A stretch of DNA of 64,000 nucleotides. Origin: Psychroflexus montanilacus (GTDB lineage Bacteria > Bacteroidota > Bacteroidia > Flavobacteriales > Flavobacteriaceae). The stretch lies in NCBI RefSeq assembly GCF_020164535.1, contig NZ_JAIQZC010000001.1, positions 806,001 to 870,000 on the forward strand, in the 5' to 3' direction. Every line of letters begins with the position of its first letter. Position 1 is the stretch's first letter. The translations under genes were made by a program, and so were the position numbers. Shown one piece after another: positions 28,810 through 38,829 of the stretch. The notes beneath the pieces were generated by a model that was given only the letters and a program-made list of their open reading frames with translations, made no database searches and was not told where the DNA came from.

Positions 28810-28817
28810 TAATTTTG
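28810..28817 (+). promoter_or_regulatory. -7 promoter box for the ACC-deaminase family gene
   Basis: TAATTTTG matches TAnnTTTG exactly and ends 22 bases before the ATG at 28839. Its TTG (28815-28817) is in frame with the gene and could be mistaken for a start codon. No clear -33 element. Confidence 0.5.
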
Positions 28818-28838
28818 AGTTTTATTTTCGAAAGCGAT

Positions 28839-29774
28839 ATGATGTCTACTGTTTTTTTTGAACAAAACTTCAAGTCTGTTGATGAATACGTTGGAACTTT
28901 CAACGGAGTTCATCTCTATGTGAAACGCGAAGACCTCATTCATCCTGTTGTTTCAGGGAATAAATTCAGAAAACTGAAATATAACTTATTAGAAGCCATA
29001 AAAAATAATGCCAACACCATTTTGACTTATGGTGGTGCCTTCTCAAATCACATAGCTGCAACTGCAGAAGCTTGTCATATCCTTGGACTAGACAGTATTG
29101 GCATCATTCGCGGAGATGAACTTGCTAATGACTTGGAGCTTACTCTAGCCACCAACCCTACATTAAAATTTGCACATGAAAAAGGTATGCAACTCAAATT
29201 TGTTTCCAGAGTAGACTTTAGATATAAAAATGATATGCCGTTAGTAAAGAACTTGATACTGAAAGATAGTTCTTTGGTTTTGATTCCAGAAGGTGGAACA
29301 AATGCTCTCGCCATAAAAGGCTGTAAAGAAATTCTAGAAGACACTATTGATTTTGATGTCATTTGCGCTTCAGTTGGAACTGGCGGAACACTTGCCGGGC
29401 TTATTGAAGCTACAAATTTCAATCAGTATTGTATTGGGTTTAGTGCTTTAAAAGGAACTTTTTTAGAAAAAGAAATAGACAGGTGGACGCATAAGTCTAA
29501 CTGGAGGCTTCAAACAGATTACCACTTCGGGGGTTATGCTAAGGTAAATTCAGAATTAATAGAATTCATAAACACATTTCAGGAAAAATATAAAATTCCG
29601 CTGGATCCTATCTATACAGGAAAGCTATTATATGGGCTTTTCGAGATGATAGAGAACGGTGTATTTTCCAAAAATACTCGTATTTTAGCGGTCCATACTG
29701 GCGGTCTTCAAGGAGTTGAAGGCATGAACTCTAGATTAAACCAAAAAGGACTCCAATCCATAAAGCAGTTATGA
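28839..29774 (+). CDS. ACC deaminase / D-cysteine desulfhydrase family PLP enzyme
   Basis: PLP enzyme of the tryptophan-synthase-beta fold family that includes 1-aminocyclopropane-1-carboxylate deaminase and D-cysteine desulfhydrase. The PLP lysine is in HPVVSGNKFRKLKYN. TYGGAFSNHIAATAEACH binds cofactor and substrate, and ASVGTGGTLAGLIEA holds the phosphate. The start is set at ATG 28839 (311 residues); 28842 is also possible. A TTG at 28815 is rejected as a promoter base. The substrate is undetermined; D-cysteine is the safer guess for a free-living bacterium. Its stop overlaps the next gene by 4 bases (ATGA). Confidence 0.85.
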   Translation: MMSTVFFEQNFKSVDEYVGTFNGVHLYVKREDLIHPVVSGNKFRKLKYNLLEAIKNNANTILTYGGAFSNHIAATAEACHILGLDSIGIIRGDELANDLELTLATNPTLKFAHEKGMQLKFVSRVDFRYKNDMPLVKNLILKDSSLVLIPEGGTNALAIKGCKEILEDTIDFDVICASVGTGGTLAGLIEATNFNQYCIGFSALKGTFLEKEIDRWTHKSNWRLQTDYHFGGYAKVNSELIEFINTFQEKYKIPLDPIYTGKLLYGLFEMIENGVFSKNTRILAVHTGGLQGVEGMNSRLNQKGLQSIKQL

Positions 29775-30613
29775 AATATACTTTTGCCCTCAGTCTTATA
29801 TTTCTCCTCATGGTTACTTCATGCGGAACATCAAAAAAAGTTAAACAAGAATCTACCGAAAGAACAGCTAAAGAACAGATAAGCTCGCGTCCGGAACAAC
29901 CTGAAAAAGAACAAAACGAAGAGCTGGAAGATTATCTGGACGAACAAGTAGAGGATATAGATGTGAGTAGCTTGAATGCTGTTGAGCTTTACATATATAA
30001 TTTTGCTGGTATTGCTCAAGAAGAAATGAGACTTTATGGAATTCCTGCGAGTATCACTATTGCTCAGGGTATATTAGAATCTGGTTCTGGAAACGGAAAT
30101 CTTACCAAACGATCCAACAATCACTTTGGAATCAAATGCAATGGATGGCAAGGTGAAAAAGTATATCACGATGATGATGCTGCACAGGAGTGCTTTAGAA
30201 AATATGCCGACCCTAAGTATTCATTTAGAGATCATTCTTTGTTTTTGTTTGAAAGAAGTCGTTATGGTTTTCTTTTCGATTACAGAAGTGACGATTATAC
30301 CTCGTGGGCGCGGGGCTTAAGAAGGGCAGGTTACGCTACGGATCCTAAGTATCCTCAAAAACTGATTAGTTTGATTGAAAGATATCAACTTAATGAATAC
30401 GATAAAGAGGTCTTAGGGAAAACTGCAAATTTACCTTTACCAAGACCACAAAAATTGAACTTTGGTAATTCTGAATTTTATAGTGTGAAAAAAGGAGATA
30501 CACTTTATAATATTTCTGAAAAATTTGGTCTTACGGTAGAAGAATTAAAATTAATTAATAAGTTAAAGCATGACCACATACAAATTGGTCAACAATTAAA
30601 AGTAAAAAATTGA
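29771..30613 (+). CDS. Peptidoglycan hydrolase lipoprotein, GH73 glucosaminidase with LysM
   Basis: A 280-residue lipoprotein: signal peptide and lipobox (FLLMVTSC, Cys18), a charged linker rich in Glu/Gln (25-60), a glucosaminidase (GH73) domain (about 75-215, with [17 protein letters not shown] carrying the catalytic Glu, NNHFGIKC and [12 protein letters not shown]), and one C-terminal LysM repeat (about 235-280, [19 protein letters not shown]). It should cut the glycan strands of peptidoglycan in the periplasm. It overlaps the ACC-deaminase family gene by 4 bases and hemL starts 4 bases after its stop, so the three form an operon. Confidence 0.92.
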   Translation: MKYTFALSLIFLLMVTSCGTSKKVKQESTERTAKEQISSRPEQPEKEQNEELEDYLDEQVEDIDVSSLNAVELYIYNFAGIAQEEMRLYGIPASITIAQGILESGSGNGNLTKRSNNHFGIKCNGWQGEKVYHDDDAAQECFRKYADPKYSFRDHSLFLFERSRYGFLFDYRSDDYTSWARGLRRAGYATDPKYPQKLISLIERYQLNEYDKEVLGKTANLPLPRPQKLNFGNSEFYSVKKGDTLYNISEKFGLTVEELKLINKLKHDHIQIGQQLKVKN

Positions 30614-30617
30614 AATT

Positions 30618-31907
30618 ATGATTTATAAACGAAGTAGTGCCTTATTTGATGAAGCTAAAAAATATATTCCTGGAGGTGTCAATTCTCCGGTAAGAGCTTT
30701 TAATGCTGTTGGGGGAGATCCTATTTTCGTTAAAAAAGCAAAAGGGGCGTACTTATATGATGAAGATGGTAATCAATTAATCGATTATATTTCATCCTGG
30801 GGACCAATGATATTGGGTCATGCCCATCAGGCTGTAGTAGATGCTTTGGTAGATAAAACCAAGCATGGAACTTCTTTTGGCATACCTACAGAGTTAGAAA
30901 CCAAAATCGCAAAACTGGCAGTAGAAATGGTGCCTGGTATTGATAAAATTCGATTTGTAAACAGTGGTACAGAAGCCTGTATGAGTGCTGTAAGATTGGC
31001 TAGAGGATATACTAAAAAAGATAAAATTATCAAATTTGCTGGCTGTTATCACGGCCACAGTGATTCTTTTCTGATCCAAGCAGGAAGTGGAGGAGCAACT
31101 TTTGGAGAACCCAACTCTCCAGGGGTTACTAAAGGTACTGCAAAAGATACTTTGTTAGCTCATTATAACGACCTTGATAGTGTAAAAACACTTATTGAAG
31201 AAAACAAAGGAGAAATCGCCTGCATTATTATAGAGCCCGTCGCAGGAAATATGGGCTGTATCTTACCTAAAGAAGGCTTCCTGGAAGGTCTAAGACAAAT
31301 ATGTAATGAACATAGTATTTTACTGGTGTTTGATGAAGTCATGACTGGTTTTAGACTGGCACCGGGAGGTGTCCAGGAGCGCTTAGGAGTACATGCAGAT
31401 ATTGTCACCTTCGGCAAGGTTATTGGCGGAGGCTTACCCGTTGGCGCTTTTGCAGGTAAAGCGGAAATCATGAATCATTTAGCACCTGACGGCCCTGTCT
31501 ATCAGGCTGGCACTTTGAGTGGAAATCCTTTGGCAATGGCGGCAGGTTATGCAATGCTCACAGAACTAAACTCTCATAGGGAAATATTTGAAAGTCTTGA
31601 TAAGAAGACTGAAAAGCTTCACATAGGAATGAAGAAAGTCTTAGATGATGCTGGAATTGTACACCAAATCAACAGAATTGGTTCAATGATCTCGATTCAT
31701 TTTTGTGAAAACCCAGTAACTGATTTTAAATCGGCTGCACATGGTAATAATGAAAAATTTAAAACCTATTTCCATGGTATGCTAGAAAGAGGGGTCTACA
31801 TGCCACCAAGTGCTTTTGAAAGTTACTTTTTAAATGATGCCTTGTCTTATGAAGATATAGATCATACTATTAAATCACTTTCTGAATTTGTTCATGAGCT
31901 AAAATAA
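30618..31907 (+). CDS. hemL: Glutamate-1-semialdehyde 2,1-aminomutase
   Basis: PLP enzyme that converts glutamate-1-semialdehyde to 5-aminolevulinate in the C5 pathway to heme. The 429 residues are the family length. Motifs are [13 protein letters not shown] (about 17-29), [40 protein letters not shown] and the PLP lysine in [16 protein letters not shown]. It is the last gene of the operon with the peptidoglycan hydrolase, which seems to be a neighbour without functional link. Confidence 0.97.
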   Translation: MIYKRSSALFDEAKKYIPGGVNSPVRAFNAVGGDPIFVKKAKGAYLYDEDGNQLIDYISSWGPMILGHAHQAVVDALVDKTKHGTSFGIPTELETKIAKLAVEMVPGIDKIRFVNSGTEACMSAVRLARGYTKKDKIIKFAGCYHGHSDSFLIQAGSGGATFGEPNSPGVTKGTAKDTLLAHYNDLDSVKTLIEENKGEIACIIIEPVAGNMGCILPKEGFLEGLRQICNEHSILLVFDEVMTGFRLAPGGVQERLGVHADIVTFGKVIGGGLPVGAFAGKAEIMNHLAPDGPVYQAGTLSGNPLAMAAGYAMLTELNSHREIFESLDKKTEKLHIGMKKVLDDAGIVHQINRIGSMISIHFCENPVTDFKSAAHGNNEKFKTYFHGMLERGVYMPPSAFESYFLNDALSYEDIDHTIKSLSEFVHELK

Positions 31908-31970
31908 TTTAAAAATATTTAGGTAGTTTAATTTGAAATGTTAATTTTATTTAAACTAAAATTATTTTAA

Positions 31971-32315
31971 ATGGAAACTAACCAAACTCAACCATCTAAA
32001 CCAAATAGCCATATGCCAATGGCTATCATTTCAACTGTATTATCAGTGATTTCTTGTAGTATAATTCCTTCAACTATTTTCGGGATTATAAGTATTGTCT
32101 ATGCATCCAAAGTAAATTCAAAATATGCGATGCAGGATTACGAAGGAGCAGTGAGAGCTTCAAAAAATGCTAAAACCTGGTGGATCGTAACTTTGGTCTC
32201 CATAGTTGTAATATGGGCGATTTCTATATTTTTTATAGATTCAATTCTCGGAGAGGAGTTTATGGAGGAATTCATGAGGGAATACGAAAGAGAAATGGAA
32301 AAAGCAAATCAATAA
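31971..32315 (+). CDS. CD225/dispanin-family membrane protein
   Basis: A 114-residue protein with two transmembrane helices (about 17-47 and 69-92). Between them lies VYASKVNSKYAMQDYEGAVRASKNAKTW, the intracellular loop pattern of the CD225/dispanin family. The C-terminus is a charged helix (EEFMEEFMREYEREMEKA). The stop is directly followed by the ATG of the DUF2752 gene. The function in bacteria is unknown. Confidence 0.8.
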   Translation: METNQTQPSKPNSHMPMAIISTVLSVISCSIIPSTIFGIISIVYASKVNSKYAMQDYEGAVRASKNAKTWWIVTLVSIVVIWAISIFFIDSILGEEFMEEFMREYEREMEKANQ

Positions 32316-32726
32316 ATGTATAGGCTAAATCATCAATTGTTTTTAAAATTATGTATACCCATAGTTATCTTAACTATGGGTATATTTTATTTTATTATAA
32401 ACCCAAATACGTTTGCCTTTGCACCAAAATGCCCTTTCCACTCTTTTACGGGGCTGCACTGTCCTGGCTGTGGCTCTCAGCGGGCTATCCATGAAATCCT
32501 CCATGGGAATATCTGGACAGGCTTACAACATAATTTTTTAATTTTATTTGCGATTCTCATTCTTTCGTATAAGCTTTATGTATCATACGTAAATAATTCA
32601 TCCTCACAGTCAAACCAAAACTTATTACAACATAATGCCGCTCCATGGTTAATTTTAGCATTAGTATTAGGGTTTTGGATATTAAGAAACATACCTTTGG
32701 AACCGTTTCTAATCTTGGCACCTTAA
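32316..32726 (+). CDS. DUF2752 membrane protein
   Basis: A 136-residue protein with three transmembrane helices and, after the first, the DUF2752 signature CPFHSFTGLHCPGCGSQRAI (about 42-61). This family is often encoded beside CD225-type proteins in Bacteroidota, as here (zero-base gap). The conserved cysteines suggest a thiol or metal function at the membrane, but none has been shown. Confidence 0.85.
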   Translation: MYRLNHQLFLKLCIPIVILTMGIFYFIINPNTFAFAPKCPFHSFTGLHCPGCGSQRAIHEILHGNIWTGLQHNFLILFAILILSYKLYVSYVNNSSSQSNQNLLQHNAAPWLILALVLGFWILRNIPLEPFLILAP

Positions 32727-32732
32727 TTTGAT

Positions 32733-33092
32733 ATGATTATTTTACAGATCCTGGTCCTATTTATAAGTATCTCCTTCTTCTTTTATGGTCTAGGTTGCTT
32801 TTATAGCCCTACTATGTATGAAGAATTTCATAGATTTGGTCTTACTTCATTCCAACGTCAATTGACAGGATTCTTTCAGGTAGCAGGGGCTTTAGGATTG
32901 GCTGCCGGCTATTATTTTTTACCCATTCTAGGCTTCTCAGCTGCCATTGGGCTCACACTATTGATGAGCTTAGGATTTGGTGTGCGCATCAAGATTAAAG
33001 ACAATTTTATTCAATCCTTTCCATCCCTGTTTTTTGCCCTTTTAAATTTATTTGTTGCCTTTAGGTTTTACCAGTTCTTTGATTTGTTTTAA
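32733..33092 (+). CDS. DoxX-like small membrane protein
   Basis: A 119-residue protein with four predicted transmembrane helices. It resembles the DoxX-like family: an N-terminal helix with ISFFFYGLGCFYSP, then the motif FQRQLTGFFQVAGALGLAAGYY. It follows the DUF2752 gene by 6 bases as the third gene of a small membrane-protein operon. Its last 4 bases overlap the convergent SLC13 gene. A short A+T-rich hairpin (TTGATTT/AAATCAA, 33079-33097) lies at the join and may weakly terminate transcription. Confidence 0.75.
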   Translation: MIILQILVLFISISFFFYGLGCFYSPTMYEEFHRFGLTSFQRQLTGFFQVAGALGLAAGYYFLPILGFSAAIGLTLLMSLGFGVRIKIKDNFIQSFPSLFFALLNLFVAFRFYQFFDLF

Positions 33093-34885
33093 ATCAAGTT
33101 GAAGTACCAGGGAATTGTAAAGCTGGAAATGATCCAAAATACCATATTCAACAGAAAGCCTACTCTAAAAAAATCTCTAAATTTATAATTTCCAGCACTA
33201 TACACCATCGTATTCGTCTGGTAGCCGATAGGCGTCATAAACGTAGCTGAAGCTGCAATCATCACCGTCACCAAAAAAGGTAAGACCTCAACTCCAGAAT
33301 TATGAGCAATCGCAATGGCAATTGGCGTCATAAGCGCTGCAGATGCATTGTTGGACATCACTTCGGTAAGCAAGGAAGTCACTAAATACAGGCCTGAAAT
33401 AACGGCTATCATGCCTAGCGGCTCCAATTGCCCAAGCAAGGCTTGTGCGATTAAAGTATCTAAACCTGTTTTATTAATAGCTAAACCAAGACTCAAAGCG
33501 CCCACCAGTAAAAAAATAATCTTCCAGTTGATGGCTTTATAGATTTCCTTCATCGTCAGGATTTTGGCCAGAACCAAAATAATCACCGCAGAAATAGATC
33601 CAACCATAATATCTAGTATTCCCAAACTGGCTAAAACCACCATAATTCCAATGAGGGCAATAACTATCGAGAATTTCTTTTTATCAAACTCTGTAATATG
33701 ATTTTCGGACAACAAAACAAACGGTGTGTTCTGTCCAGACTCTAGCTTATTCAATTCTTTGACATAGTGCGACTTTACTTCAGCCAAAATCACATCTCCA
33801 GCAATTAATTTTACATCGTATAAATCATCATGCTGAATGTCTTCCCGATGTTTAATCGCCAGGGGAATTGCCCTAAATCGTCTCCTAAAGTCTAACTCCT
33901 TAAGCGTTTTGCCATGAATTTCTGAAGAAGAGGTAATCACCATTTCAACCAAAGCAGAATTTTTACCGGACAAGTCATTATCGCCGATTTTTAGTGGTGA
34001 AACGGAAAGCGTTTTGGTTTTCCCCTTCAAAGACTTTAGCTTTTCAACGTCACACCTTACTTTCAAAACATCCCCTTCATTCAATTCGAAATCTCCTGGT
34101 GGTAAGGTAAACTGACTTCCATTACGACGCACTTCAATAATATCCATATTGAATTCTGTGACCAATTCGGAATCCATAATTTTTTTCCCAATAGAGGTTG
34201 AATTGGATAGCAACTCCACTAATGTGATGTAGTTATTAACTTCAAACTTTTCTTTTAAATCTTTAGAGCGTCTGGATTTTGGAAGAAGTCTAATGCCTAA
34301 AACTGACATATAAATGACGCCTACTACTAAAAGTATTCCTGCTACTGGAGTCATTTGAAACATCTCTACTGCTTTTTCTCCCTCCTTTTCTGCAATACCA
34401 CTTACTAAAATATTGGTAGACGTACCAATCAACGTACACATTCCACCGAATATGGATGCAAACGAAAGCGGAATCAACATCTTGGAAGGACTTTGTCCAG
34501 AAGTATGCGCAATCTGTATCACAACAGGAATAAAAACAGCAACAACCGGCGTATTGTTCACAAAGGCAGAAATGATGGCGATCATAAACATCATCATTAA
34601 AATTCCACTATTAAAGTTGTAACGGAAGATGTTGGACAATCGATGGGCGAGGACCTGTAATGCACCGGTTTTGAGAAGGGCTGCGCTAAGCACAAACATA
34701 AATGCAACAGTGACTGTTGCCTTATTACTAAAGCCTTCTACGCCTTCCTGTGGCGTAATAACTCCAGAAATCACCAGAATAATCATAATCGAAATTGCTA
34801 CTAAGTCTATAGGGAGAGCCTCAGTAGCAAATAAAATGATGGCGAGAACAATGACGCATATAGTAATAATAGCAGCGGTGGTCAT
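33089..34885 (-). CDS. SLC13-family anion permease with RCK_C domains
   Basis: Inner-membrane sodium:anion symporter (SLC13/DASS type) of 598 residues. Two hydrophobic halves (about 1-200 and 400-598) flank a soluble part with two TrkA-C/RCK_C modules (about 215-300 and 310-395, for example DFELNEGDVLKVRCDVEKL and IAGDVILAEVKSHYVKEL). The repeats NNTPVVAVFIPVV and SNNASAALMTPIAIAI are the paired SNT-type ligand motifs. Homologues carry sulfate or dicarboxylates. The Rrf2 regulator just upstream favours sulfate, but this is inference. A TATATTTG -7 box (34900-34907, minus strand) precedes it by 15 bases. Confidence 0.9.
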   Translation of the reverse strand: MTTAAIITICVIVLAIILFATEALPIDLVAISIMIILVISGVITPQEGVEGFSNKATVTVAFMFVLSAALLKTGALQVLAHRLSNIFRYNFNSGILMMMFMIAIISAFVNNTPVVAVFIPVVIQIAHTSGQSPSKMLIPLSFASIFGGMCTLIGTSTNILVSGIAEKEGEKAVEMFQMTPVAGILLVVGVIYMSVLGIRLLPKSRRSKDLKEKFEVNNYITLVELLSNSTSIGKKIMDSELVTEFNMDIIEVRRNGSQFTLPPGDFELNEGDVLKVRCDVEKLKSLKGKTKTLSVSPLKIGDNDLSGKNSALVEMVITSSSEIHGKTLKELDFRRRFRAIPLAIKHREDIQHDDLYDVKLIAGDVILAEVKSHYVKELNKLESGQNTPFVLLSENHITEFDKKKFSIVIALIGIMVVLASLGILDIMVGSISAVIILVLAKILTMKEIYKAINWKIIFLLVGALSLGLAINKTGLDTLIAQALLGQLEPLGMIAVISGLYLVTSLLTEVMSNNASAALMTPIAIAIAHNSGVEVLPFLVTVMIAASATFMTPIGYQTNTMVYSAGNYKFRDFFRVGFLLNMVFWIISSFTIPWYFNLI

Positions 34886-34990
34886 TCATAAATTTTCTCC
34901 AAATATAGAATAGTCTACCAAATCTATAGACTTTATATAAGATAAATTTTACAAGACCTTACAAACTTGTCCCTTAGTAAGTCAAGGCTC

Positions 34991-35428
34991 TTATAAATGT
35001 GAAATTAAACCACTCTCACGTTTAATGACTTCACTCAAACTCGCTTGCTTTAGGAGTTCTACTGTTTTCTTTTTCACTTCAAAAAAAACATCCCGAATGC
35101 CGCAGGTTTCTTCGTCCTTGCATTCTTCACAGCGTTCGTAATATTTATAGGTGACGCAAGGCAGAAAGGCAATAGGTCCATCAAACAAGCGCATCACATC
35201 GGCCAGATTAATATCCTCAGGATCTTGTAAGAGATAATAACCCCCACCCTTCCCTTTTTTGCTGGCAAGAAGTCCAGCTTTTTTAAGATTAAGAAGAATA
35301 GATTCCAAAAACTTTCTGGGAATATGCTCTTTTTCAGCAATTTCGCTAATCACTATAGGCCCCTCTCCTGTTCTTTTAGCGAGAAAGACTAAAGCATTGA
35401 TGGCGTATTTTGTCTTTTTGGATATCAT
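34991..35428 (-). CDS. Rrf2-family transcription regulator
   Basis: A winged-helix DNA-binding protein of the Rrf2 family (145 residues from ATG 35428, MISKKTKYAINALVFLAKR). The recognition part reads PRKFLESILLNLKKAGLLASKKGKGGGYYL. The C-terminal third has four cysteines, CVTYKYYERCEECKDEETC, spaced CX8CX2CX6C, which differs from the CX5CX5C of IscR but could bind Fe-S or sense cysteine. An upstream ATG (35452) overlaps a TATATTTG -7 box (35434-35441), so the shorter form is chosen. It probably regulates the adjacent permease gene. Confidence 0.85.
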   Translation of the reverse strand: MISKKTKYAINALVFLAKRTGEGPIVISEIAEKEHIPRKFLESILLNLKKAGLLASKKGKGGGYYLLQDPEDINLADVMRLFDGPIAFLPCVTYKYYERCEECKDEETCGIRDVFFEVKKKTVELLKQASLSEVIKRESGLISHL

Positions 35429-35509
35429 TTCAACAAATATATCATTATTCATCTTTAAAAAACTAAATCTGAAATTGTAATTTGCAACTTCAATTTCGAA
35501 AACCTCTTC

Positions 35510-37597
35510 ATGGCCTCACAACTGATTCAGAATAGCCTTTTGCATCTCAAAACTTACTTTGGTTACGACAGTTTTAGAGAAAATCAGTCGGAAATCGTCG
35601 AGCATGTATTGAATAAAAAAGATGCTTTGGTGGTGATGCCCACTGGAGGTGGAAAATCCATGTGTTTTCAATTGCCCGCACTAGAATTTGATGGTGTGAC
35701 TTTGGTTATTTCTCCACTGATTGCGCTTATGAAGGACCAGGTAGATGGGCTGAAGAGCAATGGAATTGCAGCTGAATTCTATAATTCAACTCAAACCTCA
35801 GAAACACAACTCGACATCAAATCCAAAGTGGCCAGCAAAGAATTGAAGTTGCTTTATACAGCTCCAGAAAGTCTCTCTGGTCTTCAGGAAATATTGAACG
35901 AAAGGTATATCAGCTGTGTGGCAGTGGATGAAGCGCACTGCATTTCGTCCTGGGGTCACGACTTCAGGCCTTCTTATCAGCAACTAGGGTTTTTAAAAAA
36001 ATCCTTGCCCAACACGCCGGTATTGGCATTGACGGCGACAGCAGACAAAACCACCAGAAAAGACATCCTAAAGCAACTTAATATTTCAAAAGCGAAAGTC
36101 TTTCTGTCTTCTTTTGACAGAGAAAATATTTTTTTGGAAGTAAGAGTTGCAGACCAGCGGCTGAAACAAATTGAAAACTTTTTGCTCAGAAGAAAAGATG
36201 AAGCAGGTATTGTGTATTGCCTAAGTAGAAAATCTACTGAAAAGTTGGCAGCCGATCTTACCAAGAAAGGCTTCAAAGCAAAAGCTTATCACGCAGGACT
36301 TGACTCAGAATTGAGAAGTAAAATCCAGGAAGAGTTTGTCTATGACAAAACTCAAATCATCTGCGCCACAGTCGCCTTTGGAATGGGCATCGACAAATCC
36401 AACGTGCGCTGGGTCGTTCATTACAATATGCCCAAAAACATTGAAGGTTATTATCAGGAGATTGGTCGAGCTGGAAGAGACGGGTTAAAAGCCAATGCCT
36501 TAATGTTTCATTCTTACGCAGATGTAATTCAATACAAACGCTTTATTGAAGATGGCAAAAACAAAGAAGTACAGGATGCCAAGCTGGAACGTATGAAACA
36601 ATTTGCTGAGGCGACCTCTTGTAGAAGACGTGTTCTGTTAGGCTATTTTGGTGAGCATTTGACTAAGAATTGTGGCTTTTGTGATGTTTGCAAAAACCCT
36701 CCGCGATTTATCGATGCTAAAGTGATTGCTCAAAAGGCACTATCTGCAGTGGCAAGGGTGAAACAAACAGAACCAATAGGAGTTATCATCGACATTTTGA
36801 GAGGAGCAAAAAATGCTGCGATTTACGATAAGGGGTACCAGGAGCTTAAAACTTATGGCATTGGAACCAACATCAGTTGGAAAGATTGGCAGCATTACAT
36901 CTTACAACTCATCAATCTTGGCTATATTGAGATTGCTTTTCACAGAAAAAATGCCCTTGAATTTACACCTTTGGCTAAGAAAGTCTTGTTTGATGATGAG
37001 CAGGTATGGTTAACTAAGCCAAAACTTGAACAAGCACGAGCAGTCGAGACCAAGAAGACTCCTAAAACATCAACTCTTTTCAATCAATTAAAGCAATTGA
37101 GAATGGAAATTTCTGTAGAAGAAAATATTCCTCCTTATTTGGTCTTTAACGATGCTACGCTAAAAGAGATTGAAAGAAACAGACCGCAAAGCGAAACAGA
37201 ATTTAAATCTATAAGTGGTGTCAATACTTTGAAAGCAGAAAAATATGCTGACGAATTCATAGAAGTCATCAAATTATTCAACACCAAAAAGAGAAAAAAG
37301 AAAACGTCTACCTATGATGAAACCTATCAACTATTTGTCGACGGAAATACGATTGATGAAATTGCAGAAGAAAGACAGATCCAATCGACAACTATCATTT
37401 CTCATTTATGCAAACTGGTATCTAAAGGAAAAGAGATAGATTTAAGTGACCTGGTTTCAACTTCAGAAGTAAGAGAAGTCGAAAATATCCTTAAAAAAAT
37501 CGATTACGATGGTACGCTAAAACCTATTTTTGAAGCTTTGGAGGGTAAGATGAGTTATGAAAAGATTAAATTATCACTGGCGATTTTGAAAAAATAA
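35510..37597 (+). CDS. recQ: ATP-dependent DNA helicase RecQ
   Basis: 3'-5' DNA helicase that resolves recombination and stalled-fork structures. The 695 residues show the Walker [16 protein letters not shown] (about 43-57), the DEAH box [17 protein letters not shown], motif [12 protein letters not shown], a zinc-binding RQC region (CRRRVLL to CGFCDVC), an RQC winged helix, an HRDC domain (about 520-600, [16 protein letters not shown]) and a C-terminal helix-turn-helix (about 605-660, [18 protein letters not shown]). It is convergent, with no gap, with the secreted-protein gene that follows. Confidence 0.96.
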   Translation: MASQLIQNSLLHLKTYFGYDSFRENQSEIVEHVLNKKDALVVMPTGGGKSMCFQLPALEFDGVTLVISPLIALMKDQVDGLKSNGIAAEFYNSTQTSETQLDIKSKVASKELKLLYTAPESLSGLQEILNERYISCVAVDEAHCISSWGHDFRPSYQQLGFLKKSLPNTPVLALTATADKTTRKDILKQLNISKAKVFLSSFDRENIFLEVRVADQRLKQIENFLLRRKDEAGIVYCLSRKSTEKLAADLTKKGFKAKAYHAGLDSELRSKIQEEFVYDKTQIICATVAFGMGIDKSNVRWVVHYNMPKNIEGYYQEIGRAGRDGLKANALMFHSYADVIQYKRFIEDGKNKEVQDAKLERMKQFAEATSCRRRVLLGYFGEHLTKNCGFCDVCKNPPRFIDAKVIAQKALSAVARVKQTEPIGVIIDILRGAKNAAIYDKGYQELKTYGIGTNISWKDWQHYILQLINLGYIEIAFHRKNALEFTPLAKKVLFDDEQVWLTKPKLEQARAVETKKTPKTSTLFNQLKQLRMEISVEENIPPYLVFNDATLKEIERNRPQSETEFKSISGVNTLKAEKYADEFIEVIKLFNTKKRKKKTSTYDETYQLFVDGNTIDEIAEERQIQSTTIISHLCKLVSKGKEIDLSDLVSTSEVREVENILKKIDYDGTLKPIFEALEGKMSYEKIKLSLAILKK

Positions 37598-38251
37598 CTA
37601 CTCATTTTTCACAACAACAGTACTGGCCTTCACTCCTGTCAATAGATTCCAGACATTTCTTGAAATCAACTTACCATCATCGATAATTTTAAGCTCAGCT
37701 GTATTTGGGCCTGCATCCCCCTGATTGAGAGCAACAAATTCTATTTTATTGAAGCCAATCTCCAGTGGAATTGTAATCTCCTTATAAGGGTTTTCGAGAA
37801 GTAAGTTTTCAATTACAACTTTGCCATTAACCCGTATTTGCACACGATCCCCATCAAACATCATATGATCACGACATAGGAAAGTTATTTTATCTGAAGA
37901 AGTCACAAACTCGCCAAGATTCATATCTTCGGCCCATTCTTCTTTCATTCCCTTATTTTCATCTTCAGGCTTTTTGTTCAGCTTATCGGTCCAAATCTCG
38001 CTAGGATTGGTATACTGTGTTTTGGGCTTAAAATCAACCCCTTCCTCATCTTTAGAAAACCTGTCTTTCACCTTACTACGATTCGGAACACCAAGCCTAT
38101 CCAGTCCAGAACTCGAATTTGACGATTTAAATTTTGGTTTATTGATAACCTCAGAACCTCTGGAAGGGAAGTCCCTGTTTTGTGCAGTGACTAAACTTAA
38201 TGAGCCAACCGCAAGAATTATAAATATATAATTTAAATACCTCATCATCAC
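37598..38251 (-). CDS. Hypothetical secreted protein
   Basis: A 217-residue protein, not recognised as a named family. A signal peptide (about 1-23, cleavage near VTAQ) is followed by a charged low-complexity linker (24-105, Ser/Lys/Glu/Pro-rich) and a compact beta domain (about 110-217, DGDRVQIRVNGKVVIENLLL and GFNKIEFVALNQGDAGPNTAEL) that looks like an immunoglobulin- or CBM-like sandwich. Three Met codons at the start (38251, 38248, 38245) cannot be told apart. It follows the type III PKS operon 56 bases on but is probably a separate unit. Confidence 0.7.
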   Translation of the reverse strand: MMMRYLNYIFIILAVGSLSLVTAQNRDFPSRGSEVINKPKFKSSNSSSGLDRLGVPNRSKVKDRFSKDEEGVDFKPKTQYTNPSEIWTDKLNKKPEDENKGMKEEWAEDMNLGEFVTSSDKITFLCRDHMMFDGDRVQIRVNGKVVIENLLLENPYKEITIPLEIGFNKIEFVALNQGDAGPNTAELKIIDDGKLISRNVWNLLTGVKASTVVVKNE

Positions 38252-38307
38252 AAATATATTAAACTATAAGCATGAATTATACCAGAAAACCATTCTTTGT
38301 CAAATAA

Positions 38308-38829
38308 TTAGTACTGAAAGGCCTGAAAATTACCATGGTGTGTTTTGGATACCTCTAATATTTGTGACGATAAATTTACAAATGGCAGTCCTTCTTTTGT
38401 CTTTTGGAACTCCGGAATTGAGTTGAGCTTCAACTTATCCTTCAAATGATCCATGAAATCTGATGTGGATCCAAAAAAACAATTTTTATGAACATTATCT
38501 TTTATTTCTGAATATATGAATTCATCTGTATGAATGGTTTGAACGGAGACAGATTCATTTTTAAAACAAACTCTCCCATTTTGAGAATCATATAACTGGC
38601 AACTAAAAGCAAAAGGATTAAAAGCAGTTTCAAACTTGCACTTTCTTTGAAATGCCTTGTAAGCACTTTCCTTCATCGACCAGATTCTCCAGTACAAATG
38701 TGTGCTGTTTTGATTGGATAAAATCAGTTTTATTTCTTCTTGACTACAAATTTTTTCAAGAAATCTAAGCCTAAAAATATTAGATTCTCTATCAGCTTTA
38801 GCTAAATCGACTATGTCGTTTCCAATCAC
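38308..38829 (-). CDS. 4'-Phosphopantetheinyl transferase
   Basis: A 173-residue member of the PPTase superfamily, which loads the phosphopantetheine arm onto an acyl carrier protein. The motifs are MIGNDIVDLA at the N-terminus (Asp5 and Asp8, metal) and WSMKESAYKAF (about 50-60, Glu54 and Lys58). The start is a GTG at 38829 that overlaps the ACP stop by 4 bases (GTGA), so translation is coupled and the ACP is the likely substrate. It is the last gene of the polyketide/fatty-acid operon. Confidence 0.9.
   Translation of the reverse strand: MIGNDIVDLAKADRESNIFRLRFLEKICSQEEIKLILSNQNSTHLYWRIWSMKESAYKAFQRKCKFETAFNPFAFSCQLYDSQNGRVCFKNESVSVQTIHTDEFIYSEIKDNVHKNCFFGSTSDFMDHLKDKLKLNSIPEFQKTKEGLPFVNLSSQILEVSKTHHGNFQAFQY

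Noticed and set aside
31924-31958. Inverted repeat TAGTTTAA/TTAAACTA after hemL
   Set aside because: It is 8 bases of A and T only, with a 19-base loop, so it may be chance; there is no T tail to support a terminator.
33079-33097. TTGATTT/AAATCAA hairpin at the DoxX-SLC13 join as a terminator
   Set aside because: The stem is short and A+T-rich, without a clear T run; it is mentioned only as weak.
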